Of a stretch of 64,000 nucleotides of DNA, positions 40,728 to 50,185 are shown one piece after another. Within the stretch, counting starts at the first letter, position 1, and the number at the start of each line of letters is the position of its first letter. The stretch is from an uncultured Oscillospiraceae bacterium (GTDB taxonomy: Bacteria; Bacillota; Clostridia; Oscillospirales; Oscillospiraceae). The notes beneath the pieces were generated by a model. It worked only from the letters and a program-made list of their open reading frames with translations, was not told the DNA's origin and did no database searches. Position numbers and translations under genes: made by a program. The stretch covers positions 1 to 64,000 of the forward strand of contig CAKTIE010000010.1 of assembly GCA_934565655.1 (NCBI GenBank). Direction: 5' to 3'.

Positions 40728-41925
40728 AAACGCCCCGACCGGCCGCTCTCCCGCTGCTCCAGGCCCATTGCAGGTTGTACCCGCCGCAGTCGCCGTCGAT
40801 GTCCAGCACCTCGCCGCAGGCGTAGAACCCCGGCACAAGGCGGCTCTCCATGGTGCGGGGATCGAACTCGTCGCAGCGCAGTCCGCCCGCCGTCACCTGC
40901 GCCTGATCGAAGCCGCACACGCCGGTGATGGGCAGGGTGAAGTCCTTCACCTGCGCCGCGATCCGCTGCAGGTCGCCGTCGCTGAGACCGGATGCTCTCT
41001 GGTTGGTGAAGCCCGCCGCCTTGCACACCATCTGCCCAAGACGGCTGTGGAGCGCTCCGGTCAGCAGCGTACCCGCCTCCCGGTCACCGGCGCTGTCACG
41101 CCGCTGCCGCAGCCAGTCCAGCACCTCACGCTGCTCCCAGTCCGGCAGGAGATCCAGCGCCGCCGTCAGACCGTCGCCGCCTGTGGCGGCGGCGCGGGAG
41201 ATGTCAAAGATCACCGGGCCGCTGACGCCGTACTCGGTGAACAGCACCTCGCCCCGGTTCTGCGCCAGAGCCTGACCGCCCCGGCGGATGGTCACAGCGG
41301 CCTCCGCCTTCACGCCCTTCAGGGCGCGGGGGTAGGTGGGATCGGTTTTGATCTGCACCAGCGAGGGATACAGCGCCGTGCGGTGGTGGCCCAGGCTCTT
41401 GGCCAGCTGATAGCCGTCCATGACGCCGCCTACCTTGCCGCCTGCCGCGCCGCCCGCCGCCAGAATGACCCGATCGGCGGTGAATTCCTCGCCGCTCTCG
41501 GTGCAGACGAGAAAGATGCTGCCTTTTTTGTGGATACCCGTTACCGGACAGGCGGTATGCAGGTCAACGCCGTGATCGTCCAGCGCGAAGCGCAGCACGT
41601 CCAGCACGCTGCCCGCCATGTTGCTGAAGGGATACACCCGTCCGCTGTCCTCTGCCGTGGTGAGAAGCCCCAGTCCGGCGAAGTACAGCAGCGTATTTCC
41701 CACGTCGAAGGCGGCCAGAGCATGCTCGCAGAATCCCTCGCCGCCGTGATAGTGAGCGGGGGAAACGTGATGGTTGGTGAGGTTGCACCGGCCGTTTCCG
41801 GTGGCCATCAGCTTGCGGCCCACGCGGCCCTGCCGCTCCAGCAGCGTCACGGCGTGGCCGTTCTCCGCCGCCGTCAGCGCCGCCATCATCCCGGCGGCCC
41901 CGCCGCCGATCACCAGTACCTTCAT
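40726..41925 (-). CDS. HI0933/BaiN-family FAD-dependent oxidoreductase
   Basis: A 399-residue flavoprotein. The FAD-binding Gly-Gly-Gly-Ala-Ala-Gly lies at residues 7-12. A conserved Gly-Arg-Lys-Leu-Met-Ala-Thr-Gly-Asn-Gly-Arg-Cys-Asn follows at about 36-48, and the C-terminal Gly-Gly-Tyr-Asn-Leu-Gln-Trp-Ala is the family signature. Substrates are uncertain; relatives have been linked to bile acid and other reductions. The ATG at 41925 overlaps the ruvX stop in ATGA; the frame runs further upstream only as a shadow of ruvX. Confidence 0.88.
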   Translation of the reverse strand: MKVLVIGGGAAGMMAALTAAENGHAVTLLERQGRVGRKLMATGNGRCNLTNHHVSPAHYHGGEGFCEHALAAFDVGNTLLYFAGLGLLTTAEDSGRVYPFSNMAGSVLDVLRFALDDHGVDLHTACPVTGIHKKGSIFLVCTESGEEFTADRVILAAGGAAGGKVGGVMDGYQLAKSLGHHRTALYPSLVQIKTDPTYPRALKGVKAEAAVTIRRGGQALAQNRGEVLFTEYGVSGPVIFDISRAAATGGDGLTAALDLLPDWEQREVLDWLRQRRDSAGDREAGTLLTGALHSRLGQMVCKAAGFTNQRASGLSDGDLQRIAAQVKDFTLPITGVCGFDQAQVTAGGLRCDEFDPRTMESRLVPGFYACGEVLDIDGDCGGYNLQWAWSSGRAAGRGV

Positions 41926-42347
41926 GCCTGATTCTCCAATCGTTTCCGGGTCAGATAACCCTCCAGCATCAGCGAAGCCGCCACCGCGTCTACGGTCTTT
42001 TTCCGCTGCTTGCCGTTTTTGCCGTTGTGAAATAGAATGGCGTGGGCCTCCACGGTGCTGCGCCGCTCGTCCCAGAGGGTGACGCTCAGCCCAGTGGCTT
42101 CCCGCAGCGTGTCGGCATAGGCGGCGCACTTCTCCGCGCGGGGGCCGAGAGTGCCGTCCATGTTCTTGGGATAGCCCAGCACCAGCTCCGTCACGCCGTG
42201 CTCCTGCACCAGACGGCAGAGCTCCGCCGTCACCACGTCGGCCTTGCGGCTGTCGATAACGGTGGAGTACCCCGCCAGCGTAGCGGTGGCGTCGGAGATG
42301 GCCACGCCGGTATGGGCGTCGCCGTAGTCGATGGCCATGATCTTCAT
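41922..42347 (-). CDS. ruvX: RuvX/YqgF Holliday-junction resolvase-like nuclease
   Basis: A 141-residue RNase H-fold protein. The N-terminal Ile-Asp-Tyr-Gly-Asp-Ala-His-Thr-Gly-Val-Ala, the Gly-Tyr-Pro-Lys-Asn-Met-Asp-Gly segment, and Trp-Asp-Glu-Arg-Arg-Ser-Thr then Asp-Ala-Val-Ala-Ala place it in YqgF. Family members process the 16S rRNA 3' end and may act in recombination. The ATG at 42347 has AGGAGG eight bases upstream. Confidence 0.92.
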   Translation of the reverse strand: MKIMAIDYGDAHTGVAISDATATLAGYSTVIDSRKADVVTAELCRLVQEHGVTELVLGYPKNMDGTLGPRAEKCAAYADTLREATGLSVTLWDERRSTVEAHAILFHNGKNGKQRKKTVDAVAASLMLEGYLTRKRLENQA

Positions 42348-42485
42348 AAAGAAAAACCTCCTGATGGGGGAATGATTCCCGTCTATCATACCGCGTTTTC
42401 CGCGATTTCGCAACAGGGAAAAGCGAAGGGGTGCCGAAAGACGCAAAAACCTCAAAAAATCCTTTGAAAATCCTGCAAAAAGTGG

Positions 42486-42514
42486 TTGACCTCTCCGAAA
42501 AAGTATGGTATAGT
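42486..42514 (+). promoter_or_regulatory. Promoter of the rpmG-secE-nusG-rplK-rplA block
   Basis: TTGACC (42486-42491), a 17-base spacer and TATAGT (42509-42514). A leader of about 130 bases with one long hairpin precedes rpmG. Confidence 0.82.
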
Positions 42515-42651
42515 GGGCATTACCTGTGAGTGGGTGCTTTCTTTTTGCGCGCTTTTTCGCTTTGGGCGCGGAGAAAGAACAGCCGCGATATCAGGGAGGC
42601 AAACGGGTATCCTATAAGGGAATACCTAATCTAATAAGGAGGTGCCGTTAC

Positions 42652-42801
42652 ATGCGCGTGAAAATCACTCTCAGATGCAACGAGTGCAAGCAGAGAAACT
42701 ACAACACGATGAAGAACAAGAAGAATACCCCTGACAAGCTTGAGCTGAACAAGTATTGCCCCTTCTGCAGAAAGCACACCGTCCACACCGAGACGAAGTA
42801 A
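42652..42801 (+). CDS. rpmG: Ribosomal protein L33
   Basis: A 49-residue protein with Cys-x2-Cys near the start (Arg-Cys-Asn-Glu-Cys) and Cys-x2-Cys near the end (Tyr-Cys-Pro-Phe-Cys), i.e. the zinc-binding form of L33. The ATG at 42652 follows AAGGAGGTG. Upstream codons of the same frame are leader. It heads the secE-nusG operon, as in many Firmicutes. Confidence 0.95.
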   Translation: MRVKITLRCNECKQRNYNTMKNKKNTPDKLELNKYCPFCRKHTVHTETK

Positions 42802-42819
42802 TCGGAAGGAGAAACTACG

Positions 42820-43026
42820 ATGGCTGAAGAAAAGAAAGTCAAGGATCGCGGCCGCTGGTTCCGCGAGATGAAAAGCGAGCTGAAGAAGGTCGTGTGGCCC
42901 TCCGGCAAGGAGACCATGAAGAACACCGGTACGGTGCTTCTGTGCTCCCTGATCGTGGGTGCCTGCATCTGGATCTTCGATGCGGTCGCCGTTCTGGCGG
43001 TCGACACGCTGATCGGCCTGTTCTGA
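42820..43026 (+). CDS. secE: Preprotein translocase subunit SecE
   Basis: A 68-residue single-helix form of SecE. The amphipathic helix (Phe-Arg-Glu-Met-Lys-Ser-Glu-Leu-Lys-Lys-Val-Val-Trp-Pro) and one membrane helix (about 42-64) are standard. It clamps SecY in the cytoplasmic membrane. GGAAGGAG precedes the ATG; nusG begins ten bases after its stop. Confidence 0.95.
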   Translation: MAEEKKVKDRGRWFREMKSELKKVVWPSGKETMKNTGTVLLCSLIVGACIWIFDAVAVLAVDTLIGLF

Positions 43027-43036
43027 GGAATCGGAA

Positions 43037-43561
43037 ATGGCTGATAATGCGAAGTGGTATGTGATCCATACCTATTCCGGCTACGAGAACGCGGTGAAGG
43101 CCGCCATCGAGAAGTCCGTGACCAACCGCCATTGCGAGGACATGGTCCTGCGCATGGAGATCCCCATGGAGACCGTGACGGAAGTGACCGAATCGGGCGT
43201 CATGAAGGAAGTGGAACGCAAGGTGTTCCCCGGTTATGTGCTGATCAAGATGGTGCTGACCGATGAAACGTGGCATATCATCCGCAACATCCGCGGTGTC
43301 ACCGGCTTTGTGGGCGAGGCCAACAAGGCCATTCCTCTGACCGATGAGGAGGTGCGCCAGATGTCGCTGGAAAAGCACGAGATCGTGGTGAAGTACAACG
43401 TGGGCGAGACCGTGAAAATCACGGACGGCCCGCTGGCCAGCTTTACCGGTATCGTGGAGGAGATCGAGCCCGAGAAGAACAAGGTTCGCGTGGTGGTCTC
43501 CATGTTCGGCAGAGAGACGCCGGTGGAGCTGGAGCTCGACCAGGTGGAGGTCCTGTCCTGA
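43037..43561 (+). CDS. nusG: Transcription termination/antitermination protein NusG
   Basis: A 174-residue factor coupling RNA polymerase to the ribosome or Rho. The NGN domain begins [11 protein letters not shown]. The C-terminal KOW domain has [11 protein letters not shown]. Length and context (secE before, rplK after) are canonical. About 115 bases with a modest hairpin separate it from rplK. Confidence 0.97.
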   Translation: MADNAKWYVIHTYSGYENAVKAAIEKSVTNRHCEDMVLRMEIPMETVTEVTESGVMKEVERKVFPGYVLIKMVLTDETWHIIRNIRGVTGFVGEANKAIPLTDEEVRQMSLEKHEIVVKYNVGETVKITDGPLASFTGIVEEIEPEKNKVRVVVSMFGRETPVELELDQVEVLS

Positions 43562-43675
43562 CGCACAGCAGTCTCTGTGCAAGTGGGAGAGACACAAAGA
43601 CATACGTGTCTCGCCAAAAGCGGGTCTTACACCGGGTAAGCCGCTACCACATTTTATTAAAGGAGGTGCCTTAAA

Positions 43676-44101
43676 ATGGCACAGAAAGTCGTTGGTTATG
43701 TGAAGCTGCAGATCCCTGCAGGCAAAGCAACTCCCGCACCCCCCGTTGGCCCCGCTCTGGGTCAGCACGGCATCAACATTGCCGCCTTTACCAAGGAATT
43801 CAACGAGCGTACCAAGAATGACATGGGCCTGATCATCCCCGTGGTGATCACCGTCTATGCTGACCGTTCTTTCTCTTTCATCACCAAGACTCCCCCCGCT
43901 GCTGTCCTGATCAAGAAGGAATGCAACATCGAGTCCGGCTCCGGCGTGCCCAACAAGGAAAAGGTCGCCACCATCTCCAAGGCTTCCATCCAGAAGATCG
44001 CCGAAATGAAGATGCGCGATCTGAACGCTGCTTCTCTGGAAGCCGCTATGAGCATGATCGCCGGTACCGCCCGCTCCATGGGCGTTGTCGTCGGCGAGTA
44101 A
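43676..44101 (+). CDS. rplK: Ribosomal protein L11
   Basis: A 141-residue protein. The [15 protein letters not shown] segment (about 18-32) and the C-terminal RNA-binding domain ending Gly-Thr-Ala-Arg-Ser-Met-Gly are standard. AAAGGAGG precedes the ATG. rplA follows after 13 bases. Confidence 0.98.
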   Translation: MAQKVVGYVKLQIPAGKATPAPPVGPALGQHGINIAAFTKEFNERTKNDMGLIIPVVITVYADRSFSFITKTPPAAVLIKKECNIESGSGVPNKEKVATISKASIQKIAEMKMRDLNAASLEAAMSMIAGTARSMGVVVGE

Positions 44102-44114
44102 GGAGGGTGTAACG

Positions 44115-44807
44115 ATGTTTAGAGGTAAGAAATATAAAGAGATCGCCAAGCAGATCGACAAGGCCGCCCTGTATGATCCCAAAGAGGGTCTGGAGCTGAT
44201 CTGCAAGACCGCCAGCGCCAAGTTCGACGAGACCGTCGAGCTGCACGTCAAGCTGGGTGTCGACTCCCGTCACGCTGACCAGCAGGTCCGCGGTGCTATC
44301 GTGCTGCCCAACGGCACCGGTAAGACCGCCCGCGTCCTGGTGTTCGCCAAGGGCGACAAGGCTGACGCTGCCCGCGAGGCCGGCGCCGACTTCGTTGGCG
44401 ATATGGATATGGTCGAGAAGATCCAGAAGGAAAACTGGTTCGATTTCGATGTGGTCGTCGCTTCTCCCGACATGATGGGCGTTGTGGGCCGCCTCGGTAA
44501 GATCCTGGGCCCCAAGGGTCTGATGCCCTCCCCCAAGGCCGGTACTGTGACGCCCGACGTGGCCAAGGCCGTCAAGGAAGTCAAGGCCGGTAAGGTCGAG
44601 TATCGTCTGGACAAGACCAACATCATCCACTGCCCCATCGGCAAGGTCTCCTTCGGTGCTGACAAGCTGTATGAGAACTATTCCGCTCTCATCGGCGCCA
44701 TCATCAAGGCCAAGCCCGCCGCTGCCAAGGGCCAGTATATCAAGTCCTGCGTGGCCGCTTCCACCATGGGCCCCGGCGTGAAGATGAACGCCGCCAAGCA
44801 GCTGTAA
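44115..44807 (+). CDS. rplA: Ribosomal protein L1
   Basis: A 230-residue L1 protein, which forms the mobile stalk near the E site. [10 protein letters not shown] and Leu-Gly-Pro-Lys-Gly-Leu-Met-Pro are conserved. The ATG at 44115 follows AAGGAGGG; the frame's earlier start overlaps rplK and lacks a site. In other bacteria L1 autoregulates its operon; no mimic is visible here. Confidence 0.97.
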   Translation: MFRGKKYKEIAKQIDKAALYDPKEGLELICKTASAKFDETVELHVKLGVDSRHADQQVRGAIVLPNGTGKTARVLVFAKGDKADAAREAGADFVGDMDMVEKIQKENWFDFDVVVASPDMMGVVGRLGKILGPKGLMPSPKAGTVTPDVAKAVKEVKAGKVEYRLDKTNIIHCPIGKVSFGADKLYENYSALIGAIIKAKPAAAKGQYIKSCVAASTMGPGVKMNAAKQL

Positions 44808-44841
44808 GCAACAAAAAGCTGCAAAACCCGTTATCTTTTGC

Positions 44842-44870
44842 TTGACAAGCTGTCCGGCAATGGATATAAT
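44842..44870 (+). promoter_or_regulatory. Promoter of the rplJ-rplL operon
   Basis: TTGACA (44842-44847) and TATAAT (44865-44870), both perfect, are separated by 17 bases. It separates rplJL transcription from rplKA. Confidence 0.92.
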
Positions 44871-44879
44871 ACTAGATGC

Positions 44880-44990
44880 GTTCCAAAGACAGCAGGTGAC
44901 CTTCGGGCCGTAAATCCTGCCGAGGATGGCAATATTTCATGATTGCTGACACCATCCTCATGTCTTTCCGGCATGGGGATGGTTTTTTCT
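44880..44990 (+). promoter_or_regulatory. L10 leader (ribosomal protein autoregulation)
   Basis: The leader carries the conserved AAGACAGCAGGTG and ATCCTGCCGAGG segments of the Firmicutes L10 leader, where the L10(L12)4 complex binds. GAGGATGG (44922-44929) can pair with CCATCCTC (44952-44959), which would prevent the terminator at 44951-44989. This is therefore an attenuator: free L10-L12 should favour the terminator and lower its own synthesis. Confidence 0.88.
44951..44989 (+). terminator. Attenuator terminator in the L10 leader
   Basis: ACCATCCTCATG pairs with CATGGGGATGGT around a nine-base loop, followed by TTTTTTCT. Its 5' arm is shared with the competing antiterminator. Confidence 0.88.
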
Positions 44991-45060
44991 CTAAGAACGC
45001 ACCTCGTTTCCCTGGTACACGGAGGTGTACCGCAAAATCTCATGGAGGTGAACAAGAAGA

Positions 45061-45597
45061 ATGCCCAACGCAAAAGTACTGTCTGAAAAGCAGGCGATCG
45101 TGGCGGCTCTGACCGATAAGGTGCAGAACGCGGCTGCCGGCGTCCTTGTGGATTACAAGGGCATCACCGTGGCGGAGGATACCGCGCTGCGTGCCAAGTG
45201 CCGTGAAAACGACATCGAGTACACCGTCGTCAAGAACACCCTGCTGCGCTTTGCATTCAACAACTGCGGTCTGAACGAGCTGGACGATCAGCTCAACGGC
45301 ACCACGTCCCTGGCCATCTGCGCCAGCGATCCTGTGGCTCCCGCCCGCGTCATTGCTGAATTTGCAAAGAAGCTCAACGGCAAGTTCGAGATCAAGGGCG
45401 GCTTCATGGAAGGCAAGGTCGTTTCCATGGACACCGTCAATGCTCTGGCTTCCATCCCTGCACTGCCTGTCCTGCAGGCCCAGGTGCTGGGTACCATGCT
45501 GGCTCCCATCTCTGCTCTGGCCTGCGTCATCAAGCAGATCGCCGAGAAGCAGGGCGCGCCCGCCGAGGCTGCTGCTGAAGAAGCCGCTGCCGAGTAA
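45061..45597 (+). CDS. rplJ: Ribosomal protein L10
   Basis: A 178-residue stalk-base protein. The N-terminal Val-Asp-Tyr-Lys-Gly-Ile-Thr-Val and Tyr-Thr-Val-Val-Lys-Asn-Thr-Leu are typical; the C-terminal helix that binds L7/L12 dimers is followed by an Ala/Glu-rich tail. GGAGGTG lies before the ATG. rplL follows 52 bases later. Confidence 0.97.
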   Translation: MPNAKVLSEKQAIVAALTDKVQNAAAGVLVDYKGITVAEDTALRAKCRENDIEYTVVKNTLLRFAFNNCGLNELDDQLNGTTSLAICASDPVAPARVIAEFAKKLNGKFEIKGGFMEGKVVSMDTVNALASIPALPVLQAQVLGTMLAPISALACVIKQIAEKQGAPAEAAAEEAAAE

Positions 45598-45649
45598 GCA
45601 TCCCCCTATTTTACACAAAACATTATTCTAACAACAGGAGGCTATTACA

Positions 45650-46021
45650 ATGTCTGAGAAAGTTACTGCTATGATCGAAGAGATCAAGGGTCTGACTGTT
45701 CTGGAGCTCAGCGAGCTGGTTCACGCTCTGGAGGAAGTTTTCGGTGTTTCCGCTGCCGCTATGGCCGCTCCCGCTGCTGGCGCTGCTGCTCCCGCTGCTG
45801 AGGAGAAGACCGAGTTCGACGTGGTCCTGACCGGTTTCGATGCCGCTCAGAAGATCAAGGTCATCAAGGTCATCCGCGAGGTCATGGGTCTGGGTCTGGC
45901 CGAGGCCAAGGCTGCCGTCGAGGGCGCTCCCACCACCATGAAGGAAGGCCTGTCCAAGGACGACGCCGAGGCTCTGAAGAAGCAGGTCGAGGAAGTCGGC
46001 GGCAAGGTCGAGCTGAAGTAA
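45650..46021 (+). CDS. rplL: Ribosomal protein L7/L12
   Basis: A 123-residue stalk protein. An N-terminal dimerisation helix (Leu-Thr-Val-Leu-Glu-Leu-Ser-Glu-Leu), an Ala/Pro-rich hinge and the C-terminal domain ([18 protein letters not shown]) that recruits translation factors. ACAGGAGG precedes the ATG. It ends the operon at a strong terminator. Confidence 0.98.
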   Translation: MSEKVTAMIEEIKGLTVLELSELVHALEEVFGVSAAAMAAPAAGAAAPAAEEKTEFDVVLTGFDAAQKIKVIKVIREVMGLGLAEAKAAVEGAPTTMKEGLSKDDAEALKKQVEEVGGKVELK

Positions 46022-46038
46022 ATTTCTTACAAGCATAT

Positions 46039-46074
46039 AAAAAACAGGAGATGCATCGCATCTCCTGTTTTTTT
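46039..46074 (+). terminator. Terminator of rplJ-rplL
   Basis: AAAAACAGGAGATGC and GCATCTCCTG pair around ATC, followed by eight T residues. Confidence 0.92.
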
Positions 46075-46089
46075 CATGTCTGCCCATTG

Positions 46090-46128
46090 CAGAACAGCCG
46101 CCCGGTGTGAGCCGGGCGGCTGTTCTGT
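46090..46128 (-). terminator. Terminator of the MMPL/coiled-coil operon
   Basis: CAGAACAGCCGCCCGG and its complement form a long stem with a six-base loop, placed just after the coiled-coil gene on the minus strand. T-richness is moderate. Confidence 0.7.
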
Positions 46129-46141
46129 TTATTCACTTGGT

Positions 46142-48088
46142 TTATTCGGCTGTTTCGATGGCCTCGGTGCGGAAGATGAACTTCACGCCGTTTCCATTGC
46201 TCATGGTAAAGCCCTGATAGTCGCGGGACACGTCAATGACGGCCTGCAGGCGGTCGCTCAGTTCGCTGAGATCACCGTCAAAGGCGTCCACGAGCTTCTG
46301 GATGCCCTCCTCGTTCAGCTGCTTCAGGCCGTCCGCCAGTTCACCGGCGCCGTTGCGCAGCTTCTTTACACCGTCGATCAGGTCGGGCATGCTGCCGTTG
46401 ATCTTCACAGCACCGGCCTTGGCCTCCGCCACACCAGCGGTATAGGCCTTCAGGCCCATGTAGAAGGTGTTGTAGCTGTCCAGCTGCTGCCGCAGGGCCA
46501 GCAGCTGCTGTGCGCCCGCGCTGGCCTGTGCCGCGGCGGCGTTGATCTGGGCCTTTACCTCGTCGGAGTTCATGTTCTGCTCGATCAGCAGGGTGATCTG
46601 CTGCTCGGTGTTCTGGTCGATAAGGGCCTTTACCTGCTCAGAGGCCATCTGGGCGGTCACATTTTCCGTCACGGCGGCGCTGATCTGCTGCTGTACGGTC
46701 TCGCTCTGCATCTGAGCGGCCACGGCGGCGTCAACACCCGCCTTGATCTCGCTGTCCTCCGGCAGGGCGGCGTACTGCTCCTGAGTCATGCCAGAGGCCT
46801 CCAGCACACCGGCAAGCACCTTGGCCTGCACCTGGGCGGTAACGGCTTCCGTTACCTGAGCGGTGACCTGCTGCTGCACCGCCTCGGTGACGGCGGAGCG
46901 TACCGTGTCCTCCTGGGCACGGACGGCAGCGGTGACCTTCTGGCGGGCGATCTGCTCCGCCTGAGCGATCACGCTTTCCGGGTCAAGGGAGGAGATCACG
47001 CCGTTCAGTGTGTCGGCGTAATTGCTGATGGTCAGGGTGGGAATGGTGATACCGGCCTCCTTCAGGCTCTCGTTGGCCTGAAGCTGGGTGTTGGCGGTGT
47101 CCAGCAGGGTGTTGAACACGGTCTCGGCGCCGGCGTTCAGCTCCGCGCTGCTGCTGTCCAGCTTCTTGAGGCCGCTGGTCAGCTGCCCCATGCCGTCCGA
47201 CAGGGTATAGGAGCTGTCCAGCAGCGTGTCCAGACCGTCGTACAGCTCGTCGGAGCCGTTCATCAGCTGCGTCATGGCGTTGGTCAGCTTGCCGATATCG
47301 CCGGACAGATCGTTCAGCGCGCTTTCGTCCAGCTTATCGTCGTCCACATCGTTGAACACGGAGTTGGTGACGATGGTCAATGTGGTGTCCAGCGCGAAGT
47401 CGGTCACATCGGCGCTGATCTCCACATAGGCGGGGATCTCCAGCTTGCTGCTGTCCAGATCCAGGCTTTCCTGCAGGCCGGGGAAGGCCATGCCCACCAC
47501 CACGGTGCGGTTGCCGTCATCCACCAGCTTGCCGTTGGTGACGGAGATGTTGGTGAAGCGGTCACTGTCCAGCAGCGTGCCGGTCAGGGCGGCGAAGGGA
47601 ACATAGATCTTCTGGGACTTGCCGTTGATGGTTTTGGTCTCATACTGGGTGTTGGTGTAGTCAAAGCGGATGGTCACATGTCCGCTTTTGCCCGCCAGAG
47701 CTTCGGCGGAGACGACCTTGCCGTCCAGCGTGTAGGTGATGGCGGTGGTGACGGGCAGCGCCTTGTCGGTGGCGCCCTGCCAGCAGTTGTCACCCTTTAC
47801 GTTCTGGGCGTCGGTCAGCGTGGCCTTGGCCTCCTGCGCGGCGTTGGGGTCGTCCTTGCCGTACTGCTGACTGACAATGACCTTCCTGGCGCTGCCGTCG
47901 GGATTGGTGATGATGTATACCGTCTCTCCGGCTGCGGAGGAGGTGCTTTCCGCGGCGGCCCCGGTCTGTGCCGGCTCGGCGGACGCACTGTTGGTGTCCT
48001 GCTTGTTGGCGGCAAAGGCGGAGATACCGGTCAGACTGCCGGTCAGTACCGCTGCCAGCCCAAGAGCGATGATCTGTGTTTTTTTCAT
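46142..48088 (-). CDS. Secreted coiled-coil protein paired with an MMPL exporter
   Basis: A 648-residue protein with a signal peptide (about 1-27, ending Ala-Phe-Ala-Ala). A beta-rich region (about 65-250) comes first, then a long helical part with repeated Gln-Val-Thr-Ala-type units (about 365-520), and a C-terminal heptad stretch with Leu-x-x-Gly spacing. It resembles the extracellular part of YhgE/Pip proteins but shows no clear membrane helices beyond the signal. It overlaps the MMPL gene in an ATGA, so the two are probably partners in exporting a lipid or peptide (inference). Confidence 0.68.
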   Translation of the reverse strand: MKKTQIIALGLAAVLTGSLTGISAFAANKQDTNSASAEPAQTGAAAESTSSAAGETVYIITNPDGSARKVIVSQQYGKDDPNAAQEAKATLTDAQNVKGDNCWQGATDKALPVTTAITYTLDGKVVSAEALAGKSGHVTIRFDYTNTQYETKTINGKSQKIYVPFAALTGTLLDSDRFTNISVTNGKLVDDGNRTVVVGMAFPGLQESLDLDSSKLEIPAYVEISADVTDFALDTTLTIVTNSVFNDVDDDKLDESALNDLSGDIGKLTNAMTQLMNGSDELYDGLDTLLDSSYTLSDGMGQLTSGLKKLDSSSAELNAGAETVFNTLLDTANTQLQANESLKEAGITIPTLTISNYADTLNGVISSLDPESVIAQAEQIARQKVTAAVRAQEDTVRSAVTEAVQQQVTAQVTEAVTAQVQAKVLAGVLEASGMTQEQYAALPEDSEIKAGVDAAVAAQMQSETVQQQISAAVTENVTAQMASEQVKALIDQNTEQQITLLIEQNMNSDEVKAQINAAAAQASAGAQQLLALRQQLDSYNTFYMGLKAYTAGVAEAKAGAVKINGSMPDLIDGVKKLRNGAGELADGLKQLNEEGIQKLVDAFDGDLSELSDRLQAVIDVSRDYQGFTMSNGNGVKFIFRTEAIETAE

Positions 48089-50181
48089 AAGGTTACCTCC
48101 TGTTTCTTATTGCGGGAAAGATGGCCCATGCCCTTTGTGGTCTTGCAGATGACGCCGTCGCACAGGATCAGCAGCGCGGGCAGCACCAGCAGCACCAGCA
48201 CTACGCTGATAATGGCGCCTCTGGCCATCAGCATGCACATGGAGCCGACGATATCAATGTTGGAGTACACGGCTACGCCGAAGGTGGCGGCGAACAGGCC
48301 CAGGCCGCTGACGATCACGGACGGGGCGGAGGTTCGCAGGGCGGTGTACACGGCGGCCTTCCGGTCATTGCCGTTCAGGCGCTCGGATTTATAGCGGGTG
48401 GTCATCAGAATGGCGTAGTCCACCGTGGCGCCCAGCTGGATGGTGCTGATGCAGATAGGCGCGATGAAGGGCAGGGACTGGCCGAAGTAGTGGGGCAGGC
48501 CCAGATTGATGAACACGGCCAGCTCGATCACGGCGATCAGCACGAAGGGGAGGAACAGGCTCTTTTCCACCAGCGCGATGATCACGAAGATGGCCACGAT
48601 GGACACGGCGTTGACCACCTGGAAGTCGTGGCCGGTGGTGTCGATCATGTCCTTCATGCAGGGCGCCTCACCGATCAGCATGCCGGTGTCATCATACTTC
48701 TTCAGTATGGCATTCAGGCTGTCCAGCTGGTCGCTGACGGCGTCACTGGCCACCTTGTACTCCGAGTTGATCAGCATCAGCTCCCACTGGCCGTCGTTCA
48801 GCAGGGAACGGACGGAGTCCGGCAGGATATCCTCCGGCACCAGCGGCCCCACCACGCTCTCCAGACTGAGAACGTATTTCACGCCGTCCACCTGCTCCAT
48901 TTCGTCGATCATATCCCGCACATCCCGCGTGGGAAGGTTGGCGTCCACCAGCAGCATGTGGGTGGAGGAGATGTCGAAGTCCTCCGCCAGCTTGGAGTTG
49001 GCGATCACATAGTCGATGTCCTCCGGCAGGCACTCGCCCATGTCGTAATAGACCTCGTCGTTGGTCTTGTCATAGCCGTAGTAGGCCGGGGCGATCAGCA
49101 GGGCGAAGATAATGAGGAACACGGGGAAGTGCTTGCACACGCCCTTGACAAAGCCGCTCATGTCGGGGATCAGGGACTTGTGCCGGGTCTTTTGCAGGGG
49201 CTTATCCAGCAGCAGTATCATGCTGGGCAGGATGGTGACGCAGCCAATTACGCCCAGCAGCACGCCCTTGGCCATCACGATGCCCAGGTCGCGGCCCAGG
49301 GTGAAGCTCATGAAGCACAGGGCGATGAAGCCTGCGATGGTGGTGATGGAGCTGCCGATGACCGAGGCGAAGGTCTCATGGATGGCCACGGCCATGGCGT
49401 CCTTATGATCGGTGGTGCGCTCCAGCTGCTCGTTGTAGCTGTGCCACAGGAAGATGGAGTAGTCCATGGTGACAGCCAGCTGCAGCACGGCGGACAGGGC
49501 CTTGGTGATGTAGGAGATCTCACCGAAGAAGTAGTTGCTGCCCAGATTGAACAGAATGCACATGCCGATGCTGGCCAGGAATACGAAGGGCACCAGCCAG
49601 CCGTCCAGCAGCAGCATCATGGCGGCGCAGGCGCAGGCCACGGCCAGCGCCACATAGATGGGCTCCTCCTGCTCGCACAGATCCTTCAGATCGGTGACCA
49701 GTGCCGACATACCGGAGACGAAGCACTGTTTTCCGGCGATGGCGCGGATGTCACGGATGGCGTCCATGGTCACATCCTCGCTGGTGGCCGAGTCGAAGAA
49801 CACCGCCATCATGGTGGCGTTCCCGTTGTTGAAGGCGTCGTACAGCTTGTCGGGCAGCATCTCCATGGGCACCGACAGGTCGGCCAGCGAGTCGTACCAC
49901 AGTACGGTGTCCACATGCTCCACGGCCTCGATCTTTTCCTTCAGGGCGGCCACGTCTCTGGCGGGCATATCCTCCACGATGATGAAGGAGAAGGCACCCT
50001 TGCCGAAGTCGTCCTTCAGGGTGTTCTGTCCGATCACGGTGTCCATGTCGTCGGGCAGATAGTTGAGCATATCGTAATTGATGCGGGTGTTCAGCATGCC
50101 GAACACCGAGGGGATCATCAGCGCCAGCGCGATGATCAGGATCAGCACGCGGTTTTTGACGATCGCTTTTGCAAAACGCAT
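48085..50181 (-). CDS. MMPL/RND-family membrane exporter
   Basis: A 698-residue transporter with two repeats, each one helix, a large outer loop (about 40-190 and 390-540), then five helices: the RND/MMPL layout. Hydrophobic segments containing Asp-Tyr-Ser-Ile-Phe-Leu (about residue 245) and Asp-Tyr-Ala-Ile-Leu-Met (about residue 590) mark the proton-relay helices. The ATG at 50181 is five bases after the DUF308 stop; the earlier in-frame TTG lies inside that gene. The cargo is unknown. It is co-transcribed with the secreted coiled-coil gene. Confidence 0.86.
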   Translation of the reverse strand: MRFAKAIVKNRVLILIIALALMIPSVFGMLNTRINYDMLNYLPDDMDTVIGQNTLKDDFGKGAFSFIIVEDMPARDVAALKEKIEAVEHVDTVLWYDSLADLSVPMEMLPDKLYDAFNNGNATMMAVFFDSATSEDVTMDAIRDIRAIAGKQCFVSGMSALVTDLKDLCEQEEPIYVALAVACACAAMMLLLDGWLVPFVFLASIGMCILFNLGSNYFFGEISYITKALSAVLQLAVTMDYSIFLWHSYNEQLERTTDHKDAMAVAIHETFASVIGSSITTIAGFIALCFMSFTLGRDLGIVMAKGVLLGVIGCVTILPSMILLLDKPLQKTRHKSLIPDMSGFVKGVCKHFPVFLIIFALLIAPAYYGYDKTNDEVYYDMGECLPEDIDYVIANSKLAEDFDISSTHMLLVDANLPTRDVRDMIDEMEQVDGVKYVLSLESVVGPLVPEDILPDSVRSLLNDGQWELMLINSEYKVASDAVSDQLDSLNAILKKYDDTGMLIGEAPCMKDMIDTTGHDFQVVNAVSIVAIFVIIALVEKSLFLPFVLIAVIELAVFINLGLPHYFGQSLPFIAPICISTIQLGATVDYAILMTTRYKSERLNGNDRKAAVYTALRTSAPSVIVSGLGLFAATFGVAVYSNIDIVGSMCMLMARGAIISVVLVLLVLPALLILCDGVICKTTKGMGHLSRNKKQEVTL

Positions 50182-50185
50182 GGGT

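Noticed and set aside
44831..45073. Minus-strand frame in the L10 leader
   Set aside because: It overlaps the promoter, leader and attenuator of rplJ and shows no ribosome site or recognisable product.
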